40,277 bases of DNA from Bacillota bacterium (lineage in GTDB: Bacteria > Bacillota > Clostridia > Acetivibrionales > DSM-1351): the NCBI GenBank assembly GCA_023416275.1, contig JAEZIB010000032.1, positions 1 to 40,277 on the forward strand. Reading direction: 5' to 3'. Position 1 is the first letter of the stretch; each line of letters opens with the position of its first letter. The position numbers and the translations under genes were made by a program. Positions 24,654 through 33,699 of the stretch are shown piece after piece. Under the pieces are notes generated by a model. The model worked only from the letters and a program-made list of their open reading frames with translations. It had not been told where the DNA came from and did not search any database.

Positions 24654-26363
24654 ATGTACGAATACATAATAGAACCAAAAGTAGATAATACTCAAGAATT
24701 TATTGAGATAGCAAATGATTTTGCAAACCCTTTAGAATTAGTAAGGGAAGCAATAAGTAATTCTTTTGATGCTAAAATTGCTGGGAAATCACTGAATATG
24801 AGAATTATATTTGATGTTATTAATGTTAAAGGTAAAAATACATTGCAAATAAAAATATCTGATAATGGTAAAGGTATGAGCAAAACAGAACTACAAGCTT
24901 TTTTTGACTTAGGTAATTCAACAAAAAGAGACAATCCTTTAACTATAGGAGAAAAGGGTCATGGAACAAAAGTTTTTTTCAATAGTTCTCATATAAAAGT
25001 TGTTACATGTAAAGAAGGGCAAAAACTTATAGCGGAGATGGAAGAACCATATGCTACATTGTTTGATAGAAAGATTCCACAAGTCAAAGTAATTGAGGAA
25101 TCGTGCCCTAAGCTTGAGTCAGGTACAGAAATTACAATTCTTGGGTATAACAATAATCAAAAGGCTAAATTTACTCAGGAGATATTGAAAGATTATATTC
25201 TTTGGAATACAAAGTTTGGATCTGTAGAAATGATTTTTGGAAATACTATTAACCAAAATGATGCTATTTTATTGAAAGCACTAAACAGACAAGAAGAAGA
25301 AAAGATACGTTTTGGACATGTTTTCCCACTACCTTCAGAACCTATTGAAAAGTTATTCGAAAAACATTTGACCAAAGCACCTGATTATTATTGTAAGAAA
25401 ATAATTAAAACTGGTAATTTGAAGAATTCGCCTGAGATAAGTTTTCAAGCGATATTTTCAATTGAAGGTAATAAAGTAAAACAAAGCTATAATGAAATGC
25501 TTAGAAGACCAGGCTATGCGGCACCAGAAGGTGCATATACAGTTCAAGATAGATATGGAATTTACTTGTGTAAGGACTTTATTCCAATAACAGAGAAAAA
25601 TAAATGGATTACATATAAAGGTTCAGAATATACAAAATTCCATGCATTCATAAATTGTCAAGGACTAAGGCTTACAGCTAATAGAGGTTCTGTAGATAAT
25701 ACACCTATAGAAATTCTTTCGGATATAGAAAATGAAGTTAAAAGAATGTATGAAGAAATAGTTGAGGGCGATGACTGGAGAAACTTGACTTGGCTGGAAG
25801 ATGAGGCTGAGGCATACAGAACAACAGAAAAAGAAAAAAAGGATTTCAATTGGAGAATTGAAAAGATAAAGAAAGCTAATATATGTGAATATAAAGGAAT
25901 TACTTTGATAAAACCAGAAAGAGAGAGTGGAGTATATTCTTTGGTTTTACAATTATTAACCTTGGATTCTTCAATTTTTCCTTTTACTATTATTGATTAT
26001 GACACTTATTCTGGAATAGATGTTATTGTAAAAGGTACCAGTGATATACCAATTCACAATTCAAAGTTATTTTATGTTGAATTCAAGTATTTTCTTAGTA
26101 ACAGATTTAACCATTCCTTTGAAAATCTTCACAGCATTATTTGCTGGGATGTTGAAATGGCTAATGATGAAATTGTTTTAGATATTAATAAAGAAGAAAG
26201 AAAAATGCAGATCGTTCCCCCAAGAGATGAACAAGACTATACAAGATACTATTTAGATAATCCGAGAAAGGCTCACAAAATTGAGGTTTATGTTTTAAAG
26301 GACTATCTGAAGCAGAAGTTAAACCTTGAATTTAGACCTCGTCCTAGTAAGAGCATTGTTTAA
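24654..26363 (+). CDS. GHKL ATPase with PD-(D/E)XK-like C-terminal motif
   Basis: It has 569 residues. The N-terminal Bergerat ATPase fold is complete: N box LVREAISNSFDAK (Glu32, Asn36, Asp39), G1 DNGKGM (Asp70) and G2 GEKGHGTKVFF (99-108). A middle transducer-like region follows, including a conserved-looking INCQGLRLTANRGS. The last third (about 415-500) reads like a PD-(D/E)XK nuclease: a helix starting ESGVYSLVLQL, Asp456 in GIDVIV, and YVEFK with Glu476 and Lys478. MORC/Hsp90-like ATPases fused to nucleases are known from restriction and defence loci. The ATG at 24654 follows GGAGGGG, while the earlier GTG (24639) does not. First gene of a three-gene operon. Confidence 0.75.
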   Translation: MYEYIIEPKVDNTQEFIEIANDFANPLELVREAISNSFDAKIAGKSLNMRIIFDVINVKGKNTLQIKISDNGKGMSKTELQAFFDLGNSTKRDNPLTIGEKGHGTKVFFNSSHIKVVTCKEGQKLIAEMEEPYATLFDRKIPQVKVIEESCPKLESGTEITILGYNNNQKAKFTQEILKDYILWNTKFGSVEMIFGNTINQNDAILLKALNRQEEEKIRFGHVFPLPSEPIEKLFEKHLTKAPDYYCKKIIKTGNLKNSPEISFQAIFSIEGNKVKQSYNEMLRRPGYAAPEGAYTVQDRYGIYLCKDFIPITEKNKWITYKGSEYTKFHAFINCQGLRLTANRGSVDNTPIEILSDIENEVKRMYEEIVEGDDWRNLTWLEDEAEAYRTTEKEKKDFNWRIEKIKKANICEYKGITLIKPERESGVYSLVLQLLTLDSSIFPFTIIDYDTYSGIDVIVKGTSDIPIHNSKLFYVEFKYFLSNRFNHSFENLHSIICWDVEMANDEIVLDINKEERKMQIVPPRDEQDYTRYYLDNPRKAHKIEVYVLKDYLKQKLNLEFRPRPSKSIV

Positions 26364-26410
26364 ATATAAGCAGGATTGATTAAAGTTATTAAATTCTAGG
26401 AGAGAGTATA

Positions 26411-28003
26411 ATGGGTTTTGATAAAAATGTGAGAGAAGATGCGTTAGTTGCTTCAGCACGGTGTTGCTGTATATGTCATGAATTTAAGGGCATAAAAGTT
26501 GAAGTTCATCATATTATACCGAGGGAGCAAGGAGGAACTGATGATTATGGCAATGCAATACCTTTATGTTTTGATTGTCATGCAGATGCAGGACATTATC
26601 ACGCTAAACATCCAAAAGGCTCAAAATATGCCCCTTCTGAATTAAGAAAGCATCGTGATGTTTGGTTCAAAATAGTTGCAGAAGGAAAGACTGTTTCTAA
26701 CCAGTTATCTTCAGAAAATATAATATGCCAATATATAATAACAAATGACATCAAATCAGTAGAAGATATAAGAAATAGCAATATCAAAATAGGTTATTTT
26801 TCAAATATCTTATATTATCAACCAGAAATACTAAAAGAAGATATTGAGTACTTTTTATCTGGAGAAGGATATAAATTTGTTGAAGGAATTACTTTTGAAA
26901 ATGAAGAAGAATACCTTTTAAAGAATCCAGATGCTAAAAGGATTGAAGATGATGTATCGTATTATCAATATGAGAGACCATTTAGTGATAATGAATTAAA
27001 AAAGGTTGATAACTTTATTTATAAAGCATTAAGGCAAAATGGTTATGATATAAATCTAATAGCACAGAGAAGAGGTTATTATGACTGTTGTGGGGGAACA
27101 TTTGTTGAAACTGTAGAGGTTGCAGAATTATACATGTGCTTTTTATCGGTATACAATGTTGCAGAGAGTTTTATTCAGCTTGATGAGTTGGAAATATCAA
27201 CTCTATACGGGGAAGATAAGATTAAATTTCCAAAAGTAATGGTTCAGCCAAAAGCTACAGTATTAATGCCAATTTCAATTATTGCTGAGCCACTAAACAG
27301 GATAATATACAAAAAATTGAGTAGTGAAACCAATATGTTAAGTCCATATGAGGTTCAAGAGTTTAATAGAGTTAGTTTAATTACTTCTGAATCATCTAAA
27401 AAAAGTATACTCCCAATCGGCAATACTATTGTCCCTTATGCTATAAAATACTTTAAAGATTGTAAAGCTTACTATAATAATATACATAGCTTTGATTTTA
27501 ACAATATGTATAAGATTGACAGACATTTTCAAGTAGGCTCTTGTCCACATGTTTTTTATATAGATGTGCAAGGTAATCTGAAATATATTAGTGAGATATT
27601 TTGTAAAGCATATGGTTTATGCAGTATGGAGAGTGTAACAATTCCATATGATGCTGATAAAATTATCATTGCTGAATTGGAATATGAAACTACCTTTATA
27701 AAATCTGTTTATGCTGATAAAGATAAAATTTTTTGTCAGTTAGTATTAAATAAAGACGAATTTATTGAGGTTAATGTAACAGGTAAATCATTATTACTCG
27801 TTGAAGGATATTATCTATCTGCAATAAATCCGGAAAAATATCAACAAAAAATTGATAAAAACAAAATTGTTAAGATTTTTGAATTTAACTACAGGAATCA
27901 TAATCCAAAGAATTATACGAGATTAGCAAAACAAACCATACAATATAATAGTATCAGTGTTGATTGTAGCACAATACAAGAGAATATAGGAAACGAGGGT
28001 TGA
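26411..28003 (+). CDS. HNH endonuclease-domain protein with large unknown C-terminal region
   Basis: It has 530 residues. The first 75 form an HNH motif: zinc pairs Cys19/Cys22 and Cys53/Cys56, VEVHHIIP with His33/His34, the GNAIPL asparagine at 48 and CHAD with His57. Residues 90-530 match nothing I recognise. They contain repeated strand-helix patterns and several tyrosine-rich stretches. It starts 47 bp after the GHKL gene with AGGAGAG before the ATG, and ends 6 bp before the membrane-protein gene. Pairing with a GHKL ATPase points to a DNA-targeting defence or restriction role, which is inference. Confidence 0.75.
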   Translation: MGFDKNVREDALVASARCCCICHEFKGIKVEVHHIIPREQGGTDDYGNAIPLCFDCHADAGHYHAKHPKGSKYAPSELRKHRDVWFKIVAEGKTVSNQLSSENIICQYIITNDIKSVEDIRNSNIKIGYFSNILYYQPEILKEDIEYFLSGEGYKFVEGITFENEEEYLLKNPDAKRIEDDVSYYQYERPFSDNELKKVDNFIYKALRQNGYDINLIAQRRGYYDCCGGTFVETVEVAELYMCFLSVYNVAESFIQLDELEISTLYGEDKIKFPKVMVQPKATVLMPISIIAEPLNRIIYKKLSSETNMLSPYEVQEFNRVSLITSESSKKSILPIGNTIVPYAIKYFKDCKAYYNNIHSFDFNNMYKIDRHFQVGSCPHVFYIDVQGNLKYISEIFCKAYGLCSMESVTIPYDADKIIIAELEYETTFIKSVYADKDKIFCQLVLNKDEFIEVNVTGKSLLLVEGYYLSAINPEKYQQKIDKNKIVKIFEFNYRNHNPKNYTRLAKQTIQYNSISVDCSTIQENIGNEG

Positions 28004-28009
28004 AAAATA

Positions 28010-28864
28010 ATGGGAAAAATATTCAAACCAATTGTTATTCTTATTTTTGTATGCATTATTGTTCTTTTTTTGATATTTTGTATTTTTATATGGAAACCAT
28101 TTTCTTTTCCGATGGGTGTCAATCTTCATGAGGCAAATTGGCTTGATTTTTGGGGTAACTTTTTGGGGTTTATTGGAACTTCAGCATTAGGCTTATTAGC
28201 TTTATGGCAAAATGAAAGGTTTAAAAAAGAAAACGATAATGCTAATGCTCGACTTGAAGTTGCTAATCAAAGAGCTTATGAGTTAAATAAAGAACTTTTA
28301 AAACTTCAGAAGCAAAATCATCTGTCAGTTATACGCGTTGAAAATGGCAGAGAATTAAAAGTGTATGCGAAGGATAAAGGCAGTAAATTTATAAATAAAT
28401 TGAATGAAAAGAATACAATTTTATGCCATGTAAGTTTTACCCCGAAATGTCCTGAAGAGAATGATTATGTATTGTTTGAAATATATATAAAAAACATAAC
28501 TAATAATTTTGTAAAACATATTGAACTTGAAGCGTTTGAATTGAAATCTGAGTTCAAAGATAAAGGTTACAGAACATCACGATGTAATGGGGATGCAGAT
28601 ACATTAATTGCACCGTTTGAGACATATAAACTATTATTTATAATAGCAAATTTAAATACAAAGGTAAAAGAACAGTCTATAAATGAATATTTAGAAAATA
28701 TGTTTGATTTCAAATTTACAGTCTCACTGACAAATCTTTATGGAGATATAACAAAAATAAAATTTGATTTATTTGCTGAGTGTGGTTTTGAAGATGAAGA
28801 AGATGTTTTTATATACGCTCTATCATGTAATACAGTTGAAATAAGTATAGAAGAAAATAGCTAA
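28010..28864 (+). CDS. two-helix membrane protein with coiled coil, third gene of the GHKL/HNH operon
   Basis: This 284-residue protein has membrane helices at about 5-28 and 43-62. A coiled coil follows at about 66-104 (KKENDNANARLEVANQRAYE...), then a soluble beta-rich domain containing CHVSFTPKCPEENDYVLFEI. A GAGGGTTG site precedes the ATG, and the 6-bp gap implies tight co-expression with the HNH gene. No toxin motif is seen. In defence operons such two-TM coiled-coil proteins often act as membrane effectors or anchors. Nothing in this sequence proves that role. Confidence 0.6.
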   Translation: MGKIFKPIVILIFVCIIVLFLIFCIFIWKPFSFPMGVNLHEANWLDFWGNFLGFIGTSALGLLALWQNERFKKENDNANARLEVANQRAYELNKELLKLQKQNHLSVIRVENGRELKVYAKDKGSKFINKLNEKNTILCHVSFTPKCPEENDYVLFEIYIKNITNNFVKHIELEAFELKSEFKDKGYRTSRCNGDADTLIAPFETYKLLFIIANLNTKVKEQSINEYLENMFDFKFTVSLTNLYGDITKIKFDLFAECGFEDEEDVFIYALSCNTVEISIEENS

Positions 28865-28946
28865 ATTAATAAATGGAATTTATCTTTGCTTTGTTGCCCA
28901 ACCAGCCAACAATGGACAACGAAATATTAAACAAAATAAAAAAGAG

Positions 28947-28985
28947 AAAGCCTACAACCATTACAGTTGTAGGCTTTCTTTGGTG
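28947..28985. terminator. bidirectional terminator, original terminator of tRNA-Arg
   Basis: AAAGCCTACAAC (28947-28958) pairs perfectly with GTTGTAGGCTTT (28966-28977) around a 7-nt loop. On the minus strand a T-rich tail follows (complement of the A run at about 28936-28946). Its place next to the tRNA 3' fragment suggests it served the tRNA before the element inserted. It also ends the GHKL operon. Confidence 0.85.
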
Positions 28986-29029
28986 CGCTCGACACGATTC
29001 GAACGTGCGACCTGCGGTTTAGGAAACCG
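28981..29029. repeat. left attachment site (tRNA-Arg 3' fragment)
   Basis: These 49 bases are identical to the 3' part of the intact tRNA at 37633-37681, from the CCA end through the anticodon arm. Identity stops on both sides (T against A on the left, T against A on the right). It cannot form a tRNA, because the 5' half is missing. Confidence 0.95.
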
Positions 29030-29128
29030 TTCAAAGGTTTCAATCTCCACAATCCTTGATATCACTGAATGACAACTTTACTTATATTAAATGGAACAAC
29101 GGATTACTATCTTTTTTAAAAAGTTTAA

Positions 29129-30313
29129 TTAATTTCTTGAAGTTATTTTCTTAATAATGTCATGATATATTCTTTCTAAGCACATTTTTTCATCTATATC
29201 TGTAACTAAACTATCTACCTTATTTAATGCTTCTATTAATGTTATTGTGTTACTTATTAGGTTTTTATCATATAAATCTTTAATATTTTTTTTAGTTTCT
29301 GCTTTGAAGTTTCTAGAATATATTATCTGATTATATAAATAATAAATTGCATCTTCTGATAACCTATTTATATTACTTAGTTCAATAATAAAACTCATCA
29401 TTGTTTCTTGCAACTCTCTTAGTTTAAACATATTACCTAGTTTAGATTCTAACTTATCTATACCTGTTATATGGTTTAAACTGAATACAGAGTCTTTTAA
29501 ATCTGGAATTGCTGAGAACCCCAAATTATTTTCTAAGTCAATAATTCTGTATCTTATCTCAAAAGAGAAGGTACTATCTCGTACTTCACTATTAGATATA
29601 ATTACTCCAAAAAAAACTTTCCCTAAATTAGGTATATTCACAGGTGTTTCTTGTTCAAGAATTACTTTTAATGATGAGTCACTTAAATAAGCTTCCGATA
29701 AAGAATATGTTAAATCGTAGTGCTTAGCAAACTTATGTAATGAGAGTAAAGAGAGGTATAAAGCGAGGTTATTATCATAGTTATTATATTTATTGGAGGT
29801 AAGTCCCCTTAGAAAGAGTTCATCATTCTTCATTATAAGTCTATATTGCTTCTCATCTTCTTTGCGAAGTCCTATAAGTTCATTAACATTTTCTCTTACA
29901 ATATCATTGTAACCTTCCTTTATACAAAATGTTGCATATTTACCCATTCGAAAATGTTCTTCAAAAAAATCATATGTAAAATCATATACTCCCTTAGCAG
30001 AAAGGTTATCTTTTTTAAAATTTAGAATTACTTCATCCTTATCTGAAAGGCCAATATATTCAATATTATCCAGTTTTTCTATAATATCAATTTTTTCAGC
30101 GTATATTTCATTGAATTTATCTACTAAAGCTTTTGTACCTTTTATTTTTAAACTTTCAGAAGTATCTCCAAAGAAATTTATTGGGAACTTCTCAATAATC
30201 TGCACATCTAGTTCCTTATCTTGTCTAACAAAATATTTTAAATCTTCTAATTTTGCGGGTTCTTCGCTTATACTGTCCCGATACAATCTAGCAGAGTATA
30301 AATAATCAAACAT
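29129..30313 (-). CDS. DUF932-like protein of the integrative element
   Basis: It has 394 residues from the ATG at 30313, which follows GGAGGGGTG. A longer reading from 30343 starts before the ribosome site and is rejected. The middle resembles the DUF932 phage/plasmid family: LRGLTSNKYNNYD (the R-x-x-x-S-x-x-Y pattern) followed about 60 residues later by FFGVIISNSEV (the SNSEV motif). The N terminus and the helical C terminus are not recognised. DUF932 proteins are of unknown function but frequent on mobile elements. It is soluble, with no signal peptide. It lies just inside the left attachment site. Confidence 0.6.
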   Translation of the reverse strand: MFDYLYSARLYRDSISEEPAKLEDLKYFVRQDKELDVQIIEKFPINFFGDTSESLKIKGTKALVDKFNEIYAEKIDIIEKLDNIEYIGLSDKDEVILNFKKDNLSAKGVYDFTYDFFEEHFRMGKYATFCIKEGYNDIVRENVNELIGLRKEDEKQYRLIMKNDELFLRGLTSNKYNNYDNNLALYLSLLSLHKFAKHYDLTYSLSEAYLSDSSLKVILEQETPVNIPNLGKVFFGVIISNSEVRDSTFSFEIRYRIIDLENNLGFSAIPDLKDSVFSLNHITGIDKLESKLGNMFKLRELQETMMSFIIELSNINRLSEDAIYYLYNQIIYSRNFKAETKKNIKDLYDKNLISNTITLIEALNKVDSLVTDIDEKMCLERIYHDIIKKITSRN

Positions 30314-30543
30314 TAACACCCCTCCGTCCATATGAGCTGACATAAAAATACATCTTTAATCATATTATGAATTAAATACCAAATATGATTATATCGCAAA
30401 ATTCTTCTAAAGTCTACCTTTTCTAGTATTTCGATGTGATTTTCTAATAATTTCTCATTTTTGTGACTTTACTAATATTATTCGTGACTATATCATGAAA
30501 TACAAAAGATGACATATAAACACCAGTGTTCATACGTTGTAAC

Positions 30544-31116
30544 TTATAGTTTCTTTTGAAGAGATGTTTCATATTGTACGATTAACTTATCTAAAGTTGG
30601 TCGTGTAATTTTTAATTCCTTTGCAAGCTGAATTTTGGTTATTTCTCTACTCATATATCTTTCATAATATTTACCGAAATCTTTAATTTGTACTTCTTTT
30701 CTACCCTTAAACTTCCCCTCTTTTTTTGCAATTGCAATACCTTCACGCTGACGTTCTAAAAGATTCTGTCTTTCAAATTCATTTATAGCACCTATCATAG
30801 TAAGCATAAGCTTCCCAGTTGGAGTAGAGGTATCTATACTTTCTTTATTACTTACAAAATGTATTCCTTTAGCTTGCATTTTTTCAACTAAATCCAGTAA
30901 GTCCTTTGTACTTCTTGCAAGCCTTGAAAAATCATGTATAAATATAGTATCACCTTCTCTTGCATAATCTAGCATTGCCTTTAATTGTGGTCTATTTGTA
31001 TCTTTGGCAGATACTTTTTCTGTAAACCATTTATCTATATTGTACTTTTTTAATCCCTCTATTTGCCTTGCTTCATTCTGTTCAATTGTTGATACTCTTA
31101 CATATGCTATATTCAT
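30544..31116 (-). CDS. serine recombinase (resolvase/invertase family)
   Basis: It has 190 residues. The catalytic domain has Ser9 in AYVRVSTIEQN, the RP-LKAML segment, IFIHDFSRLARS and GKLMLTMIGAINEFER. A short C-terminal helix-turn-helix follows (KIQLAKELKITRPTLDKLI). It is a small resolvase or invertase type, not a large integrase. AAAGGAGTGG precedes the ATG. Paired inverted repeats just upstream could be its own site. It may resolve element dimers or invert a segment, because the tyrosine integrase next to the tRNA already explains insertion. Confidence 0.92.
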   Translation of the reverse strand: MNIAYVRVSTIEQNEARQIEGLKKYNIDKWFTEKVSAKDTNRPQLKAMLDYAREGDTIFIHDFSRLARSTKDLLDLVEKMQAKGIHFVSNKESIDTSTPTGKLMLTMIGAINEFERQNLLERQREGIAIAKKEGKFKGRKEVQIKDFGKYYERYMSREITKIQLAKELKITRPTLDKLIVQYETSLQKKL

Positions 31117-31160
31117 AAATAGCCACTCCTTTAAATTTGGTTTATAGGTTTAGTATAAGC

Positions 31161-31236
31161 TTGTGTAAATTTTAAGTCAATAACTATTTATACACTTTGT
31201 AAATTAAGTGCTTATAGTGACTTTATATTTACACAA
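31161..31236. promoter_or_regulatory. possible res site/operator of the serine recombinase
   Basis: TTGTGTAAAT (31161-31170) and ATTTACACAA (31227-31236) are exact inverted copies 56 bp apart, in the spacer directly upstream of the recombinase start. A related TATACACTTTGTAAATTAAG lies between them. Resolvase genes often have such paired subsites upstream. Confidence 0.45.
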
Positions 31237-31448
31237 CTTAGCTATTTCAGTTTGTTAAAATAAAGTCTACTCTAATTTTACACCATTTAATTATGTTCTT
31301 TTTTATTTGATAACAAGTATAGTAAATGTTACAATTAGTAGTAAATATTTGAAGTGCAAAGAAAACTGTTCTATTAGACTTTAATGAACAATCTACTTTA
31401 CAAAAGTCTAGAAGAGAGAAAATGTACAAATATTAGAGGAGTGATAAA

Positions 31449-32372
31449 GTGGCTGTGATTGAATTATTTTCAAAGAGGCAAAAGAAATTAAATGGAGAAG
31501 CACCAGATGTATATATTTATGATAAAATACCAAAACAGTTTCGTGTACAGGTTATCCACATTATTTTTGATGCAATTGGGAATCCTTCTGAGATTTATAA
31601 TGAATCAATAAATGAAGTATACAGAACTATACATAAGGCTTTATGCAGAGAATATGGATTATTTAAATTACAAAAGGATGCATCTTCTGACTGCGAAGCA
31701 ATATCTAACTTTATGCTTAATGCTGATGCTGTAGAAAAAGTATTAGATGTTATTGAATTAACCTTTAGGCTTATTAAGAATTATGTTAGTGAAAATGTCT
31801 ATCGTTTTCATAATTGTGTTAAAATGAACGCTGACGATGCCATTGAAGAACTAAACTCAAGATTTAATGAACATGCAATAGGATACAGATTTGAATCTAG
31901 TGAAATAATTCGTATTGATTCTACTTTTATACATGCAGAGGTAACAAAACCAGTGTTGAATCTCTTAAGCGATAAAAAGTATACTGGTTCAAATGAAGAG
32001 TTTCTTAAAGCACATGAACATTACAGACATGGACGAAATAAGGAATGCTTAAATGAATGTCTTAAGGCTTTTGAAAGTACAATGAAAACAATTTGTGATA
32101 AGCATAAATGGTCTTACAATGCAGGTGATACATCTAAAAAATTAATAGAGATATGTTTACAGAATAATCTTATTCCATCATATATGCAAAATCAATTTGC
32201 ATCCATAAGGTCTTTGCTAGAAAGTGGAACTCCTACTATACGCAATAAGCTAGGTGGGCATGGGCAGGGTTCTGAATCAGTTATAGTTAACGATTATTTG
32301 GCTAGTTATGCATTGAATTTAACAGCTTCAAATATTATGTTTTTAATAAATGCAGATAAGACTTTCAGATAA
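31449..32372 (+). CDS. AbiJ-NTD/HEPN protein (STM4504/CBY_0614 family)
   Basis: It has 307 residues. The N terminus, VIELFSKRQKKLNG...PDVYIYDKIPKQFRVQV, is the AbiJ N-terminal domain type, with a second segment to about residue 160. The C-terminal domain (about 180-300) ends in RNKLGGHGQG, holding the HEPN signature R-N-x4-H (Arg265, Asn266, His271). HEPN domains with this motif are RNases used in abortive infection, so it probably kills or arrests the cell on phage attack. The start is a GTG at 31449 after AGAGGAG. It is likely defence cargo of the element and stands alone or with the 41-codon gene after it. Confidence 0.8.
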   Translation: MAVIELFSKRQKKLNGEAPDVYIYDKIPKQFRVQVIHIIFDAIGNPSEIYNESINEVYRTIHKALCREYGLFKLQKDASSDCEAISNFMLNADAVEKVLDVIELTFRLIKNYVSENVYRFHNCVKMNADDAIEELNSRFNEHAIGYRFESSEIIRIDSTFIHAEVTKPVLNLLSDKKYTGSNEEFLKAHEHYRHGRNKECLNECLKAFESTMKTICDKHKWSYNAGDTSKKLIEICLQNNLIPSYMQNQFASIRSLLESGTPTIRNKLGGHGQGSESVIVNDYLASYALNLTASNIMFLINADKTFR

Positions 32373-32495
32373 TAAAAGCGCTGTGGAAATAGGGCACTTG
32401 AGATTATATTAATGCAGATTACTAAATAAAGTAAATTACAAGCAATTGTAAATAATGGTTTTAGGATATTACCAATATATTTTGGAGGAATTATT

Positions 32496-32621
32496 ATGCT
32501 TGAAATTTCATCTTTGTCCAACCCAATAACAAATCTTATAAATACTATTAACCAGAGAAATATAAGGGATTTTATCATAATAGTTCTCTCTAATTTTAGG
32601 CACTTAATTAATACGAAATGA
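32496..32621 (+). CDS. 41-residue small protein
   Basis: This short frame starts at an ATG eight bases after GGAGG, an excellent site for so short a gene. It encodes MLEISSLSNPITNLINTI followed by a hydrophobic stretch (DFIIIVLSNF). It could be an antitoxin-like or leader peptide linked to the HEPN gene 120 bp upstream. It may be chance, and only the ribosome site supports it. Confidence 0.35.
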   Translation: MLEISSLSNPITNLINTINQRNIRDFIIIVLSNFRHLINTK

Positions 32622-32683
32622 GGTTGTGTTGATAATCTCTGATTGTATTCTTTTATGCTAGGCAGGGGGTAGTTTACTCCATC

Positions 32684-32750
32684 AAAAAAAGAATAACCAT
32701 TCTATGTAGGGTGGGGGTAGTCAACAATTACCCTTCTGCATGGTTATTCT
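32684..32750 (-). terminator. minus-strand terminator without an evident gene
   Basis: AGAATAACCAT (32690-32700) and ATGGTTATTCT (32740-32750) are exact complements. On the minus strand the stem is followed by a T run (complement of AAAAAAA around 32684-32690). No minus-strand gene ends here. The loop and flank each carry a GGGGGTAGT word. Confidence 0.65.
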
Positions 32751-33625
32751 TCGTATGAGATTTTTCAAAATATTTATTTGTCCAAACTTTTATAAGTATG
32801 AACGACTGATAAATGCATTCAACTATAGTAGGCTTACAAGCAGGTGTATGGAATACTCGTTCGTTTGTGTGCCTAGCAGTTATCAAAATATCTAATACAC
32901 CTATAAAACGGCATTCATTTAACTTATTTTGATGCTAAGCAACGGTAATTTGTACGTATGACTGATTATAATTTTTATCTCCAACCTTTTACAAGATAGA
33001 TACATAATGTATCAGTATTCTTGTTAGAGCTGATTTTACCTTTTATTATCATATACAAGGAATCTTAGTATACCTTGACGGCTTCAATATTGTTATAATC
33101 TATACCATTATGATATTGTATTGCTTTAGTATATGTTTACCCTATCAGTACCCTTCTTCTCATATGTATTAATGTAATCATGTAAAAGTACTTATATGAG
33201 ATACTATATATAATATTCCCCCAACCGACCACAACATATTAATCCGAAGGAATCAGAAAATTTGCCCCAATTTTAAAAATATTTAAATATTCCTCAGAAA
33301 CCCTTGTTGCTGTAAGAAAAAATTTTATAAACCGATTAGTAAGAATATCATTAACGAAGAATATGAACACGGTGTTCATATTGTAATTACTAGCGTAGCA
33401 TTGCCGAAGATATTGAGTATATAAAGTGAAAAATAAAGCCGTAGAGTAAGTTTCTTATCCAATATTCCATGAGTTCTTTTCTCATATATGGCTGTATGCG
33501 TTAAATATTTCCATAAATGTTTTTATCTTCTACATGTCTTCTTAAAAAATTATATTCATATTTAGGGGTTGCAAAAGTAGTCCCCTATCCCCTATTGTTT
33601 TGAAAAGGTTAATTATAAGTCAACG
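32751..33625. other. 875-bp region without genes inside the element
   Basis: I find no supported gene here. It is flanked by a minus-strand terminator on the left and a plus-strand terminator on the right, so transcription may run outward from it. It contains a 23-bp palindrome at 33360-33382. No iterons or other clear origin features were recognised by eye. Confidence 0.4.
33360..33382. promoter_or_regulatory. 23-bp palindromic operator candidate
   Basis: Both arms read AATATGAACAC inward, around a single central G at 33371. A half copy, GTGTTCATA, lies at 30526-30534 near the end of the recombinase gene. The helix-turn-helix protein of the element (33700) is an obvious possible ligand. Confidence 0.5.
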
Positions 33626-33657
33626 GCAGTATCCAAAAAGGGTACTGCTTTTTATTT
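33626..33657 (+). terminator. terminator just upstream of the XRE-like gene
   Basis: GCAGTATCC (33626-33634) pairs with GGGTACTGC (33640-33648) over nine positions with one U-G pair, followed by TTTTTATTTT. The start codon at 33700 is only 43 bp further, too short a gap for a promoter plus leader. Confidence 0.8.
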
Positions 33658-33699
33658 TAGCCTTAAGTTAATCAAAATTAAAAAAGAAAGGATGATTCT

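Noticed and set aside
24302..29029. GHKL/HNH operon as part of the tRNA-inserted element
   Set aside because: It lies outside the left copy of the 49-bp repeat, and no third copy of the tRNA fragment was seen further left, so it is not inside this element. An older insertion remains possible.
31552..31560. Exact TTATCCACA DnaA box
   Set aside because: A single copy inside the coding sequence of the HEPN gene, with no neighbours; expected by chance in an AT-rich window.
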